From the NCBI GenBank assembly GCA_940337035.1, contig OW679197.1:34849219-34913218 (forward strand): a stretch of 64,000 bases of DNA. Direction: 5' to 3'. Both the position numbers and the translations under genes were made by a program. Below the pieces are notes generated by a model. The model saw only the letters and a program-made list of their open reading frames with translations, had not been told where the DNA came from and did no database searches. Positions 11,514-22,779 of this stretch are shown one piece after another (the first letter of the stretch is position 1; each line of letters opens with the position of its first letter). This stretch comes from Agriotes lineatus. Lineage: Eukaryota; Arthropoda; Insecta; Coleoptera; Elateridae.

Positions 11514-13447
11514 GAGTAGAGTCCCAAACTTTCTGATCACCCTTAATCACAGTCGAGTAGAGTCCCGTTGATGGTTGAATAGAATCCCAAAAGTATCTTA
11601 GCAGATTATGTTAGATTAAGTAATAGATAACCACTTGAGTAGTTTAAAATTATTTTAGAGTAATATTAGAAATATGCAATCAATTATTGTAAAAAACTCA
11701 TGAAATGCAAAAACATTTACAATCATTTTCTTTAATAGGTACATACATGCATACAAATATTTAAAAAATCAGCTATTTACAGTTTACAGCATTAGGTACT
11801 TTTAAAACATAACATTTTAAAATGATTTCCAACTATTGTAACAAAATCGAAATTAGTTATATCGCCATTTTTTAGTCGAGCTGTTTGACAATCCAAAAAC
11901 TTTTTATTGTCTAAAGTTTGCGAAGCATATATTTTTTTTCATTTTGCTGCATACTTCTTATTTTTATGTCTCACTTTGAAATCCAACAAAACTGTAATAA
12001 ACTTAAAAATGTGAGAATGCGAATGGTAAAAAGCTGAATTAAAACGCGAATGAAAACTCTCGCAAGCATTTGTGGTCCTTTTTAAGCTGCTTGAATTTTC
12101 AGCCCATATATATGGTGGAAATGTAGAAGATTCGGATATGTAATTGTCCACCAAATAGTCGGTAAATTCTGTTAATTTAGAATTCGCAGGTTGAATTGCA
12201 CTGAAGTCAATGGCAAAACAATCCCCAACATCTTTAGAAACGAGAAATGGCAAACCGAAGCAGTACCTTAAGAATTTTCCCACCTCCGATTTCTTGTCTT
12301 TATAGAAGCTTGCCAGACCGAGTTTTTGTATTTTCCTCCACCTACAATTGTTAAGTTATTATTATTTAAAATGCATATAAATTAAAAATAAAACGTACCA
12401 TGATTGACCCAGATGAAACCTACATCCAATTAGGGTGATGTTGGTCCAAGTCTCTGTCACACTTTGATGTATAGCTTGTTCAAAATCGACCACGACTGTG
12501 CTTGGTGCTAATTGTTTCCCACACTTTTGGGCTACTTGGATAACATAATTTAATTCCAATTTGTACGTGGGCTTCCGTTTGTCAGGAAGCTAAAAGAAAA
12601 CTAATGGTATATAATGGTCTCCGTTTAGCCCATGAATTGTAAACATTTGAAGGAAAAACTTCGAACAGCAGTCCATCCACATATATAGTTTCCAAATTGC
12701 ACAAAAACTCCAAATTTGTTTGACACGAAAACATCACCACGTTATTTTCCGAGTCGTTAATTAGTAAAAATGTTTCCTCCCGATTTGTTTTAACTAGATA
12801 TGAGTTTAGGGCTTGGTGAACTTCTTCAACGTTTGTTGGGAGTCTTGGTAAAAGGCTTCTTCTTGCGTGGTATATATTTCTTCTTATACACTGGATGTCG
12901 CTATTTGTATTGTATTGTATTGTATTTCATGGGCCTTTCACTTACATCCTCGACAGCTTCTGTTCAGTAATTTTTCTTGTAGTGGTTCATGGTTATGCTT
13001 ATCAATGATTTCCACCAAAACATTAGATTTGCCCTCGGTCTTCAAATATGCTGAGGACTTCTTGTTTGCACCGATCGAACATACCCATCGTTTAACTCCA
13101 GTTGATAATTCTTTATGGAAACGATATTTAAACCCATCCAACACTATACGTAAGTTCTTTTCCTCTTTCACTTGTCACAAATTTTAGCGCACTCATGTTC
13201 AGGTCGTTTACAGATTTTAACTAAATGGCATAAATCATATCTCATCATTGTGTAAAATTTTTCATTCTTTGGATACATGAGGGGGGTTGTTTTTCCGCCA
13301 ATCAGGTAATAGCTCATGAACTTACTTTAGTTGGGTAATTAGCGAATCATTACCGCTTAATCATCTCCCTTAACGACTTCGCCCCGGACTCTACTCAACT
13401 ATCTACATTTTTGCAACGTAATTAAAACAGCTTATCGGGACTCTATC
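11514..13447. mobile_element. Mutator-like (MULE) DNA transposon, decayed
   Basis: The transposase pseudogene is bracketed by repeats of one motif in opposite orientation. On the left, GAGTAGAGTCCC occurs at 11514-11525 and 11555-11566 and a mutated GAATAGAATCCC at 11577-11588. On the right, the reverse complement appears as GGACTCTACTC (13386-13396) and GGGACTCTATC (13437-13447). This arrangement suits degenerate terminal or subterminal repeats of a MULE. The exact outer borders and the expected 8-9-bp target duplication could not be fixed. Confidence 0.55.
11939..13171 (-). pseudogene. FLYWCH-MULE transposase, frameshifted and interrupted
   Basis: Transposase of a Mutator-like element; family members cut and paste DNA with an RNase H-fold DDE domain. 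The N-terminal exon (12938-13171) is a FLYWCH zinc finger: FKYRFHKELSTGVKRWVC then HNHEP. The middle (about 12577-12890) reads ETIYVDGLLF, the first DDE block; near 12680 the frame slips, after which KFFLQMFTIHGLNGDHYIPL continues. A TAG at 12590-12592 interrupts it before DKRKPTYK. Next come VVVDFEQAIHQS (second acidic residue) and GCRFHLGQSW. A 57-nt GT-AG intron (12342-12398) joins this in frame to WRKIQKLGL and the C-terminal exon, ending at 11939 with ACESFHSRFN. The frameshift plus the stop make it a pseudogene; the intron is still well formed. The link between the FLYWCH exon and the middle (intron about 12904-12945, carrying ATTGT repeats) is not in frame as I read it. Confidence 0.75.
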
Positions 13448-14116
13448 GTATCTGCCCAGAAAATGTATGAAGCCCGGTGGTCGATTTTTTAAGTTTCTTA
13501 GAAACGAAATAATTGCAAGCGCAACTAAATTTGTTATAAAGTTTATTTAAAGTGTGTGTCGGTGTGTTAACGCCACTTCTTGTTAGCTATATTTTCTCTA
13601 AATATTTTCAAATATCGTAACGCTACAAGAGTATATTTGAGAATCTGCCAGTTATATTCACAGGAGACAAAACGAGCGGCTTGAAACTAGTGCTGAAGCC
13701 TGCCTGTAAAGCAGATTACCACATAACTGCAAACCCGGAGTAAAACTGCGTTCACGCGACGACCGCGTTCGAATAAAGGCACGTTTACACGGATAAAGAT
13801 TCTGCACAAATTAAATTCTAATGCTAATTACGCTGTTCACACGTAACACGTGTTAGTTAATTTTATTAGAGCTTTAGCATATTTTTAGCTTTTTAATACT
13901 TGCTCAAAATAATCTAAATAAGCGAGTTGAACGAAACTGTTCTTTCACATAGCTTCAAAAGTATTTTTAATAAGCAATTCAATTTTAAACATAGTGTTTG
14001 GCACTCTGTGGAAATTGTTTTTGATTTATAGAGTTTCAACGAGAACTAAGTACATAGTAACACTGCATTTTCCTTCAACACATTTATTTCAAATCGAGCA
14101 ACACAGTTTCTAATTA
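13448..14116. other. No gene recognised
   Basis: Unassigned AT-rich sequence between two DNA transposons; the last two bases (TA, 14115-14116) are the target duplication of the next element. Confidence 0.5.
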
Positions 14117-14606
14117 CAGTAGACCTCGCTTATAATGGACTTCAGAATACAGTCAATATGTGTCGATTGTAACCGAGTGTCCAGCTAATTTAAATTTGTT
14201 TTTTTCTCGTGGTTTCCAGATATTCGAAATTTTTATTTGTTTATGGACAGTGGCTTATTAACGCCGGTTTGCGTTAAACCGTTTTCAATCTCAGTAATTA
14301 AAGAAATGTTTTCACTTAATGAAAACGGATGTCTAGAATACCTCGATATCATTAGATACTGTATGCACAAAATATTTAACGCAACTGAAACTAAATTGCA
14401 TCGGGCAGCAAAACGGCAAGGCTGGAAAAACGGATTTCGGTTCGGATACAATGAACCTTTAACTAATTTTTTGTCTATTATAAGCGAGTCCATAATATTC
14501 GATTCTAATTATGTCTGTTTAAATGACTCTTTAGTCCAGACTTTGGTAATTGTCCGTTACAAACGAGCGTCAATTACAAGCAGTCCGTTATAAGTGGACT
14601 ATACTG
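14117..14606. mobile_element. Pogo/Tigger-like MITE with TA target site
   Basis: A 490-bp element flanked by TA (14115-14116 and 14607-14608). The left end is CAGTAGACCTCGCTTATAAT followed by GGACT. The reverse complement of the right end is CAGTATAGTCCACTTATAAC followed by GGACT. The inverted ends match at about 19 of 25 bases and have the CAGTA...CTTATAA character of Tigger/pogo elements of the Tc1/mariner superfamily. A 118-codon plus-strand frame (14237-14593) and an 86-codon minus-strand frame share the interior, and neither has transposase motifs, so the element is non-autonomous. Confidence 0.7.
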
Positions 14607-14608
14607 TA

Positions 14609-17138
14609 GTATCTAGTTGATACGTCTTCCTTTAAAGTAAATGGGTAACCTATTTGTGTGATTGACACAGACTGTATCCAAATGAAGTTTAAAATCGAAT
14701 TTTTTTAAAGATAGATTGACGTTTTGTGGCGAAAAATACTTTTTTATACCATTGAAAACAGAAAGTTTGTTCAATTACTTCTGTGATAAAACTGAGCTTT
14801 TCTTCGTCGAAAAAAGAATACTTCTTTCCGCAATAGAGAAGAATAATTTTCACTCTCAATTTTTGAAAAACTCTTGTACGGCGTAAACGAGTCAACTAAT
14901 TTTGTGGACATTAGCTTACACAATTATTTCATTTTAAGTCTACTAGTTACTAACGATTTTGAGCAAAATATAAATCGCCCTTTTGCAAATGCTAATTCGT
15001 AACCGCTTTTGGTAAGACTGAATAACGACAGTTCTATTTTTATTCCTCCCAAGAATAGTTAAATCCGACAGAATACTCTGACTGGCGTAATGACTCCTTC
15101 CAGGAAAGGAAATTAGTGACAGGGACATTGCAGAGGTAGGTTATATAATAACGTTTTGTTTACGTTATTCTAGGAAATGTCTAGTATAATCGAGTTGACT
15201 TGACCTACAAAATATTTACAGAATATGTAAGTAGAGTGAAGATAAGCTGTGATGTCTCGTAGTTTTTTTATATTTGTGGCTGAATTTCGCTTTCCTGTTC
15301 ATTAAATAAATGATAAATAAAACATGCAATATATTTCAAGTATTAAATGCATCATATTTGTTAAATTGAAACCGTTCTATTCTGCTTAAATATTGCTAAA
15401 ATGCTTTAATTTAAATATTGGTTATAAATTTAAAACAAACACCTCTAATTTAAAATGATAAACTAAATAAAATTGCAAACGGCGATTCGTATATTGAAAC
15501 TAAATCGCTTTGATCCTGCAAATATGCGGAATTGGAAGAGATTGAATACGCGTTGAATTAATCTACATTGATTAAATCTGAATTTAGCAATTTTGTATTC
15601 AGCAACAATCGGCTTGGCACGTTGCAGCAGGGATTTATTTATATAAATGCAGAAACTCACAATCATAAAATCGTAAAAATAGGCCCTTGTAGAATTGGCA
15701 GATGGGTTTTTGTATTAAAGTACAGCATTCGCTGATTGCTGGGTGAATTACAAGAAAATATGTTTTTAAGGTTGCAAAGGAGTTGTTAACTTATTAGCAG
15801 TAGTACTAGATTTTACTAGAAAACACAACGTATACTACCTATAATATTTGGAATGGAGACAAAAGATTACTGCGCTATGTGTTAGTAGTGTCATCTTGTA
15901 AATTTCGTTTTGACTAAAGTAAGTTCTAGTACGATGCAATCGACTTTTATTAGACTTTATTATTTTAAAATTGGCATCAAATTAAAACCGATTTAACTTT
16001 AGAAGAGGTTACTAAATCACACAAGTATTCCATGAAGAGTAATAATGGTTTTACAGTTGACTGTACAGGCCCCACAAAGAATAGAGCTATTTACGTTGTT
16101 CTAAACTCGTACCAAATCTAGATTAGCAGCCACCCACTGTTATTTAAAGAGATTATTGTTGGGGAAATATCAAAATCATTAATTCCGAAAGCGAGTAATC
16201 TATTAGAAAAACAATTGACTTGCAAATTCCCCACAAATGATTTCAAAAATGCAAATGGCCTTCAAGCAAGCATTAGGCGGCGTTTTTATATTTTTTACCT
16301 GTTCAGCTGTATCAGTAATCAGTACAAATCACACACGTTGGCGTTTGATAATTTGGACGAAAATAAACTGCTACATATCTAATTCTCGATGTGAACATTT
16401 CCCGCAATGTCTCTGGAAAGGAGCCTTAATTTTATTGAAATTTATTCAGACATAGGTTACCATTTGTGAATTTTGTAGAATGTAACTTTATAGCAGCAAT
16501 TCTTCAGGTTTCTACTTAGCTAGACATGTCAGTGTTCTGTGTATTCGAGCGGTAATTTTATTGCCTCTCTGAAGGTGCATATCAATTATTTAACTGCTGT
16601 TAAATAAATTTCTGGCCTTGTCCGAAACGGAAAAATTAAGATGTAGCTGTATACAAACACTTTAAACGTTCCGCCATGCCAGTTTATAGTTTACACAACG
16701 AGTAATTTTTATTATTATTTTAGTACTGTTTATGGTTTGCAGGATAACTTTATTTTTATTTTAAAAATAGTGAAACTATTGTTGCAAGCTGCTGCTGAAA
16801 ATATTAAAGTGTTAACATTGGTGTTTGTTGGTAGTTGGTTATATCTCTCTAATCGAAGAATTATATAAAATAGTAACGAGTTAAGTACGTACAGGGTTAA
16901 TAAATTGGCTTAAGTATCTATTGATTCTTGTGCTTCATAAAACGTAGATATCACCTACAATGCTGATTTAAAATAAAACACATTTTATTTATTTTTTATG
17001 TAAAATTAAAGAGGTTTGAAATTCAAATTTTTATACGATTACAATAGTACTTTACGTTACAAGACCGGAATGTAGTGTTTTGCAGGTCGAGCCAAGTAGA
17101 TTCCAGGACGAGCCGCAGGCGAGCCTTGGAAGCTTGGG
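14609..17138. other. No gene recognised
   Basis: AT-rich; frames at 14689-15666 and 16237-16455 carry no recognisable domain and lie in low-complexity composition. Confidence 0.5.
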
Positions 17139-17245
17139 GTCTAAAAATTAGCAAACTTTTAAGCCATCATACAACTTAATCGGCCCAGTATCTTTGGAGG
17201 AGATAGCGAACAAAGAAAAAGAGCAACGATTTTATGTTATAGGAT
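17139..17245 (+). repeat. Dispersed repeat, copy 1
   Basis: Nearly identical to 56159-56296: both contain GCAAACTTTTAAGCCATCAT, then ACAACTTAATCGG, the block GGAGGAGATAGCGAACAAA, and GAGCAACGATTTTATGTTAT. The second copy differs mainly by a GAAA expansion. Family unknown. Confidence 0.7.
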
Positions 17246-17619
17246 TGTTAAGCTAAGGCTCCACGTTGTGTTGCCTATAATTTAATGTTTATAATTAAAT
17301 TTTAATCAATTTAATTGCCCTATTTTTTATCTTTTTATAATCAAAATTATTTTATGCTATCCCCAGTAGATACACTTGACTGAAAATCAGATCGGATTCT
17401 TTGTATCTAGATTGCTTATATTCTGAAATTTGATCTTCCTATTTTACTTATGACAACTCAAAAGCTTCTGTCAAATGATACTTCAAACTAGATTTGAAAA
17501 TTCATTTGCAAATACTTCATCGTTACATTTGTCACACGACAATCCCAAATAGTAAGTACTTCCTTAATTGAAATTAATTCACTTTAATCGATATTTTCTT
17601 TCAGTTATTATTATTAATA

Positions 17620-18010
17620 CCCGGACTTTGCCACCCTTCACCGAACCCAACACCCTCCTCTGCCAAAACCAACTCGTCCAACTCTGCAACCGATCACGCC
17701 ACACAACTGCTCCACTCAAAGCCACGGTAAAAGCCTCAACCGACTACCAACTGCCAAAATGTCCAGAATCAGGATCCAAATAAACACAGGAACCTAGTTT
17801 GCCACAGGAATCAGCATCTACAGCTTCACCACAGTATAGATCCAAATAGACCCCAGTCGCAGCCGCCCCACTCCAGTGTTGAACCCAAACCACAACTTAG
17901 CACCAAGAATCCCGACCAGAGACAATCCACCAGACATCATCACCTGACAAGCCCCACAAACACGCTCACCCCACTAATGATTTCTATGCAATCTTCCTCC
18001 CTTGCAAATC
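17620..18010. other. C/A-rich strand-asymmetric block
   Basis: On the plus strand this stretch is dominated by C and A (for example CCCAACACCCTCCTCTGCC), unlike its AT-rich neighbours, and ends near CTACAATAAACTCAG. No conserved frame runs through it. It may be a decayed transposon segment; nothing more can be said from the sequence. Confidence 0.4.
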
Positions 18011-18457
18011 GCTCCCTGCTACAATAAACTCAGTTCAGCATTCCTTTCCTTTTATTTGCTTTTGTAGATTATAACTGTATTAGTTTGGTATTCTCACCAC
18101 ATTCTTTATCTTCATCCATATAGTCTGCACATCTTCTATCCTTTTAACATTTTACTTTTTATTCTTTTTACACCTCACCAATTTTATTTTAAATTTTAAC
18201 CCTTTTATACACCAAACATGTTTTAAAACACTTTTAAAAAGGGTTTATTTCTTAATTTCAAATTACAAAAATTCTATTACATGATTTTCGTTTCAAAAAT
18301 GTTCTATTATCAATAAAAATCATCTCCTTATTTTTTAGTCCAACGCACTATTAAAGCTTTATTATTTGATTAATACCTACTATGTTCGATTATTTCGAAA
18401 AAGTATTTGTCATTAACTTCCAATTTCATTTCAGATATTAAATTAAGTTAGAATCCT

Positions 18458-21400
18458 GCTAAAGAAGAACTGAAGAAAGGGCGAAAAATAAAAGTAGGAT
18501 TCCAGAAAGTACTAATTGACGGACAGGAGTGGAAATGGAACAAGGGTGAGGAAAGGCTAACCATTTCAAGAAGCAGAAAACCAGAACGGGCAGAAGATAT
18601 TGATTCAAAAAACGATTAACGGAAGGCAATCTTAAGGAAAACCTGGAAACGACACGGCAAAGAAATGGTACACGAAGAATGAACATGGCAACATGGAACA
18701 TTAGAGGTCTTCACGGAAAAGAAAAAGAACTTGTCAAGGAATTCGAAGAAATTGATATAAACATTTTAGCAATTACAGAAACTAAACACAAAGGAAAAAA
18801 GGCCACAGAACTTGAGGAAGGACATATAATGATACTGAGCGGAGTTAAGCATGAAGAAAGGGCTAAAGGAGGAGTAGGGTGCATAGTGCACAAAAGAGTA
18901 GCAAAATACTTAACTAATTGGGAATGTATATCAGAAAGAATAATGAAAATTGAACTGCAAATGGGAGAAAGAAATAAAATACATTTAGTAATATTGTATG
19001 GACCGAATGATGACGAGAAAGCAGACGCCAAAGATAAATTTTGGGAAGAAGCATCCGAAATAGTGGAAAGCTGCAAAGGTAAAATATTGGTATTGGGCGA
19101 TCTAAATGGCCGAGTTGGCGTAAGAGACGACCGATCAAGTGACGTAATAGGAAAGTATGGAGAAGCAATGAGAAACAATAATGGACATAGAATTATAGAT
19201 TTTTGTGTGCTACATAACCTAGTAGTGATGAACACATTTTTCCAGCACAAGGATGCGCACAAATATACGAGAGAAGCCCCAAGCAGAAAGGAAAAGTCCA
19301 TTATTGACTACGTGTTAGCAAGTAGGAGCATCAGACGTGAAATAATAGACGTCCGAGTTAACAGAAAACCCGAGATAAACAGTGACCACTACCTGCTAAA
19401 AGCGAAAACGAAGATAGGATGCCAAGAAACTAGCAGTAACAATAATAAATTAGAAATACTAAAAGGCAATAGTAAAGAGACAATAAAGACCTACAGATTA
19501 ACAAATACAGAAGTAGCGCTCAAATATGGTAATAAAGTTGAGGAAATGATAAATGTATTGAGGGAACCTGAAAATCGCGATGTAGAGGAAATATGGAAAA
19601 CATTCAAAAGCATTTTAATAAACGCAGCAAGAGAAACATGTGGCATATCGAAAGTAAAGAAAAACAGAAAGCAAACGGCCTGGTGGAACGACAATGTGAA
19701 GAAAGAAATCAAAATAAAGAAAGAAAAATGGAAAGCATATCTGCGTATTAGAAATAATGACACGTACCAAGATTACAAATTACAGAGAGAAAAAGCCAAA
19801 AGAACAGTATTAGAAGCAAAAAGAGTATCTTGGGAAGATTTTGGCAAGAAAATGGAAACGGATTTCCATACAAATCAAAAATTGTTCTACAAAACATTGA
19901 AAAACTTAAGATCAGACAACAAACGAGAAACAATCAAGCAAATCAAGGATGAAAACGGAACAGTATTAACATCAGAAGAGGATATAATAGAAAGATGGAG
20001 ACAGTATTACGAGAAATTGTTGAACAAAGGAGCTGGGGGAAAAAACCAAGAAGGAACGTACAATACAGAAGAAACCCAACAAGGTAAACATATACAGCCA
20101 AGAGACGTGAAGGAAGCCATAAAGAAGCTTAAAAAGGGAAAGGCGGGCGGGAATGACAGTATAACAGGAGAGATGCTGAAAAATATGGGCGAAAAAGGAG
20201 TTGAGATGCTAACGAAAATATGTAACCAGGCCTGGGATGACGGTAAAGTACCGGAAGACTGGACAACAGGAATCATTGTTCCAATACACAAGAAGGGAGA
20301 CCGCAGAGACTGTAATAATTATCGAGGAATTACCCTGCTGAGTATAGTATCGAAGGTTTATGAGCGAATTCTGGAAACAGAATTGACACAAGTACTAGAC
20401 CCACAACTTGAAGAGTCGCAAAGTGGCTTCAGGAAAGGCAGAAGTATACACGATCATATATTCACAATTAAACAGATGATAGAAAGGACAAGGAACACAA
20501 ACACCAAAATATATCTAGCGTTTCTCGATCTAGACAAGGCATTCGACAGAGTATCAAGATCAATTGTTGAGGAGAGCTTAATAAAAAGAAAAATTAACCC
20601 AAAATTAGTAAGAGCTGTAATGAGCTTGCATAAAAACAATAGAAACATCATAAGAACCGATAACATGCAATCACGAGAGTTCCCGGTAAACGAAGGATTA
20701 CGGCAAGGAGGGGTCTTAAGCCCAACACTATTTAACGTGGTCATGGACGACGTAATAAAAGAAGCAAGAAAAAGAGCATCAAAAGTAAATGTGGGATATC
20801 GAAACTTAGCACTAGTGCGGTTAAGTGAGTGCGCGTTTGCCGACGACCTTGTCATATTTGCAAAGAACGAAAGAGACCTGAAGAAAAATCTAGACATATG
20901 GGAAGAAGAATTAACAAGGAAAAAATTAAAGATAAACGAAGAAAAAACAAAAATTATGATCATCGGGAAATCAGACGTACAAATAAACATAGAACTAAAC
21001 GGAAAGATGATAGACAAAGTAGACACCTTTAAATACTTAGGAGTGCACCTCGACAGTAAAGGTAACCATGAAATCGAAATAAACAACAGAATAGAGAGTG
21101 CATCAAAGGTATACCACAATCTCAGAAACAACTTCCTGGGGAAAAGAGAAGTTTCAATAAAAACGAAGATGAGTATTTTCAAGTCGGTATTTGTTCCTAT
21201 ACTAACCTTTGGATCGGAAAGTTGGGTTCTAACAAAGAAACTTAATAACAAAATCCAAACTATGGAGATGAAGTACCTAAGAAGAGTACTAGGGATCACA
21301 AGGATGGATCGGATTAGAAATGATAGCATAAGACAACAGCTGAAGGTGAAACCAGTAGCAGGAAGGATAGAGGAGTGTCAACTACGATGGTACGGACATC

Positions 21401-21714
21401 TCCAACGAATGAGTAAGAAGAGACCGGTAAAGATAATATGGGAGGCCAAAGGACAAGAAAAGAAGAACAGAGGGAGACCGAAGACAACGTGGAACCAAAC
21501 CGTAGAGAAGATGTTAGAACATAGAGGGCTCACGAAGGTTCAAGCAGCAAATATGGCGAAAAACAAGAAAGACTGGAAGAAATTTATTTATAGTGATAGA
21601 GACTTATGAACATATATGCAAATAGGGGTGAAATGTATGTATACACAATACAGAAGAATATGTAATGCCTGACACTTCACGGTAAAAAGGCTTTTGATTA
21701 TATATATATATATA
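18458..21714 (+). mobile_element. Intact non-LTR retrotransposon (RTE-like LINE)
   Basis: A 3.26-kb insertion bounded by the 9-bp direct repeat TAGAATCCT (18449-18457 and 21715-21723). It has about 220 bp of leader, one uninterrupted endonuclease-reverse transcriptase ORF, about 90 bp of 3'UTR, and a (TA)n tail ending at the right-hand duplication. A simple-repeat tail instead of poly(A), an endonuclease at the N-terminus and no RNase H domain suit the RTE group and relatives. No ORF1 is visible; whether the 5' end is complete is unknown. The intact frame and perfect target duplication argue for recent insertion. Confidence 0.85.
18679..21609 (+). CDS. Endonuclease-reverse transcriptase of an RTE-like LINE
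   Basis: Nicks target DNA and reverse-transcribes the element RNA from the nick (target-primed reverse transcription). The 976-codon product starts with an APE-type endonuclease: TWN at residues 5-7, TET at 33-35, YGPND at 107-111, GDLN at 140-143, IDY at 209-211 and SDH at 235-237. A basic linker follows (about 320-470). The reverse transcriptase covers about 480-800: NNYRGITLLS, QSGFRKGRS, FLDLDKAFD (catalytic D617), GLRQGGVLSP and FADD (720-723), then FKYLGVHLD. The C-terminus holds SESWVLTKKL, RWYGHLQRM (903-911) and RGRPKTTWNQ, a tail shared by many insect RTE-like elements. All catalytic residues are present and no stop interrupts the frame, so the protein may be active. ATG 18679 is followed two codons later by a second ATG (18685). 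Clade placement (RTE versus Daphne/Proto2-like) is uncertain. Confidence 0.92.
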   Translation: MNMATWNIRGLHGKEKELVKEFEEIDINILAITETKHKGKKATELEEGHIMILSGVKHEERAKGGVGCIVHKRVAKYLTNWECISERIMKIELQMGERNKIHLVILYGPNDDEKADAKDKFWEEASEIVESCKGKILVLGDLNGRVGVRDDRSSDVIGKYGEAMRNNNGHRIIDFCVLHNLVVMNTFFQHKDAHKYTREAPSRKEKSIIDYVLASRSIRREIIDVRVNRKPEINSDHYLLKAKTKIGCQETSSNNNKLEILKGNSKETIKTYRLTNTEVALKYGNKVEEMINVLREPENRDVEEIWKTFKSILINAARETCGISKVKKNRKQTAWWNDNVKKEIKIKKEKWKAYLRIRNNDTYQDYKLQREKAKRTVLEAKRVSWEDFGKKMETDFHTNQKLFYKTLKNLRSDNKRETIKQIKDENGTVLTSEEDIIERWRQYYEKLLNKGAGGKNQEGTYNTEETQQGKHIQPRDVKEAIKKLKKGKAGGNDSITGEMLKNMGEKGVEMLTKICNQAWDDGKVPEDWTTGIIVPIHKKGDRRDCNNYRGITLLSIVSKVYERILETELTQVLDPQLEESQSGFRKGRSIHDHIFTIKQMIERTRNTNTKIYLAFLDLDKAFDRVSRSIVEESLIKRKINPKLVRAVMSLHKNNRNIIRTDNMQSREFPVNEGLRQGGVLSPTLFNVVMDDVIKEARKRASKVNVGYRNLALVRLSECAFADDLVIFAKNERDLKKNLDIWEEELTRKKLKINEEKTKIMIIGKSDVQINIELNGKMIDKVDTFKYLGVHLDSKGNHEIEINNRIESASKVYHNLRNNFLGKREVSIKTKMSIFKSVFVPILTFGSESWVLTKKLNNKIQTMEMKYLRRVLGITRMDRIRNDSIRQQLKVKPVAGRIEECQLRWYGHLQRMSKKRPVKIIWEAKGQEKKNRGRPKTTWNQTVEKMLEHRGLTKVQAANMAKNKKDWKKFIYSDRDL

Positions 21715-21723
21715 TAGAATCCT

Positions 21724-22045
21724 ATTGTTTCTCAATTAGCTTCCTTTAATTAAATTATAAATTTTATTTTCTTTCTTTTCTAAATGCATCTTAATAATTT
21801 TGATATCCATATCACATCTAGATTCATCTTTATGATTTTTAATTACTGTATTCTTTTAATCCTATTAATTTGATTTTTAGACCCCTGTACCAATACCATA
21901 ACAATATATAGTCTATCCACCGCTTCGAATGTCGTTCTTGGAGGCGCTTCAAAGTTTTAGGTCTTCAGTTCATGATTCATGTTGTCTGTCGATGGTTCGT
22001 CATGCTTGTAACGTGTCCTATCAACACCACCAAAAGAAAAAGGCC
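21724..22045. other. No gene recognised
   Basis: AT-rich flank of the LINE insertion. Confidence 0.5.
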
Positions 22046-22115
22046 GCAGCGCTCCGGCGTGACGTCACTGCAGGTAAGCTGAATTCGACATTCCTGTGCT
22101 GATGTCACGCCACAG
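22046..22115. promoter_or_regulatory. Perfect CRE palindrome within an inverted repeat
   Basis: TGACGTCA (22060-22067) is the full consensus site for CREB/ATF bZIP factors. It sits in the left arm (CGGCGTGACGTCA) of an inverted repeat whose right arm is TGATGTCACGCC about 40 bp downstream. The local G+C content is higher than around it. It could equally be the end of a decayed transposon; regulatory use is inference. Confidence 0.35.
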
Positions 22116-22504
22116 CGCCAGCGTTGCGACCTAAATGGCCAATTGTTGAATTTATGGAACTTTTATCTTGAGGTCTTGTTCTTCAGATGGTACTCGTCCC
22201 CTCCAGTTCCATTGTATCTAATTTATTACTACTCGAGTATATCGCCCAATTTGCTCGCTTGGGATTCTGTCTCGTAAGGATATGCCCACCATGCGCCTTT
22301 CCTGTTTGATTAACTCTCAGATTTACGGTTATTTTGCTATGCTGATGATTTCTCTACCATAATTAAACACCAGCAGAATACACTGATTGGCTTTTAAAGA
22401 TAATTGGATGTTGCTCTTTTGTGAATTGCTCAGTTTGCAGTTTGTCCTATCTTTCTGTTGACCTCTGCCACCTGATCGTTTTGCCGAGTGTGATCGAGAG
22501 AGGT

Positions 22505-22750
22505 TCAAGCTATTTCAGTTTCTCCAAACTGGAAGCGTGCTACTATAAGGGCCTTGGATCTCTTTTCAGCCAAGAACGGTAATTACAGGATGATTGAGAG
22601 AAAGGAGGGGTGGAAAAGTACTTTCCGCCTGAGGGAATGTACCTTGTTGACTCAGGAAAACCACTTGAATCATAGTAGACGGCTGTGGAAATCGAAACCA
22701 GGACCTCTCGTATGCTAAAAAGACGTGCGACTGTTATCTCATGTCCTAAG
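22505..22750 (-). mobile_element. tRNA-derived SINE, family A copy 1
   Basis: Reverse complement of the family represented at 22780-23112. From its 5' end near 22750 it shows a degenerate A box, a tRNA-like anticodon loop around TTTAGCATA, a B-box-like GGTTTCGATTT, the body motif TTTTCCTGAGTCAACA, then TGGCTGAAAAGAGATCCAAG and TATAGTAGC near its 3' end. It is transcribed by RNA polymerase III if alive; it depends on LINE enzymes. It abuts copy 2 head to head. Confidence 0.65.
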
Positions 22751-22779
22751 TATATGCAGTTTTCCACTACTTCCCTGTC

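Noticed and set aside
14237..14593. 118-codon plus-strand frame
   Set aside because: Lies wholly inside a 490-bp MITE and has no transposase or other motif.
18711..21329. Long minus-strand frames (up to 291 codons) inside the LINE
   Set aside because: Antisense shadows of the LINE ORF; products are hydrophobic artefacts of A-rich sense codons.
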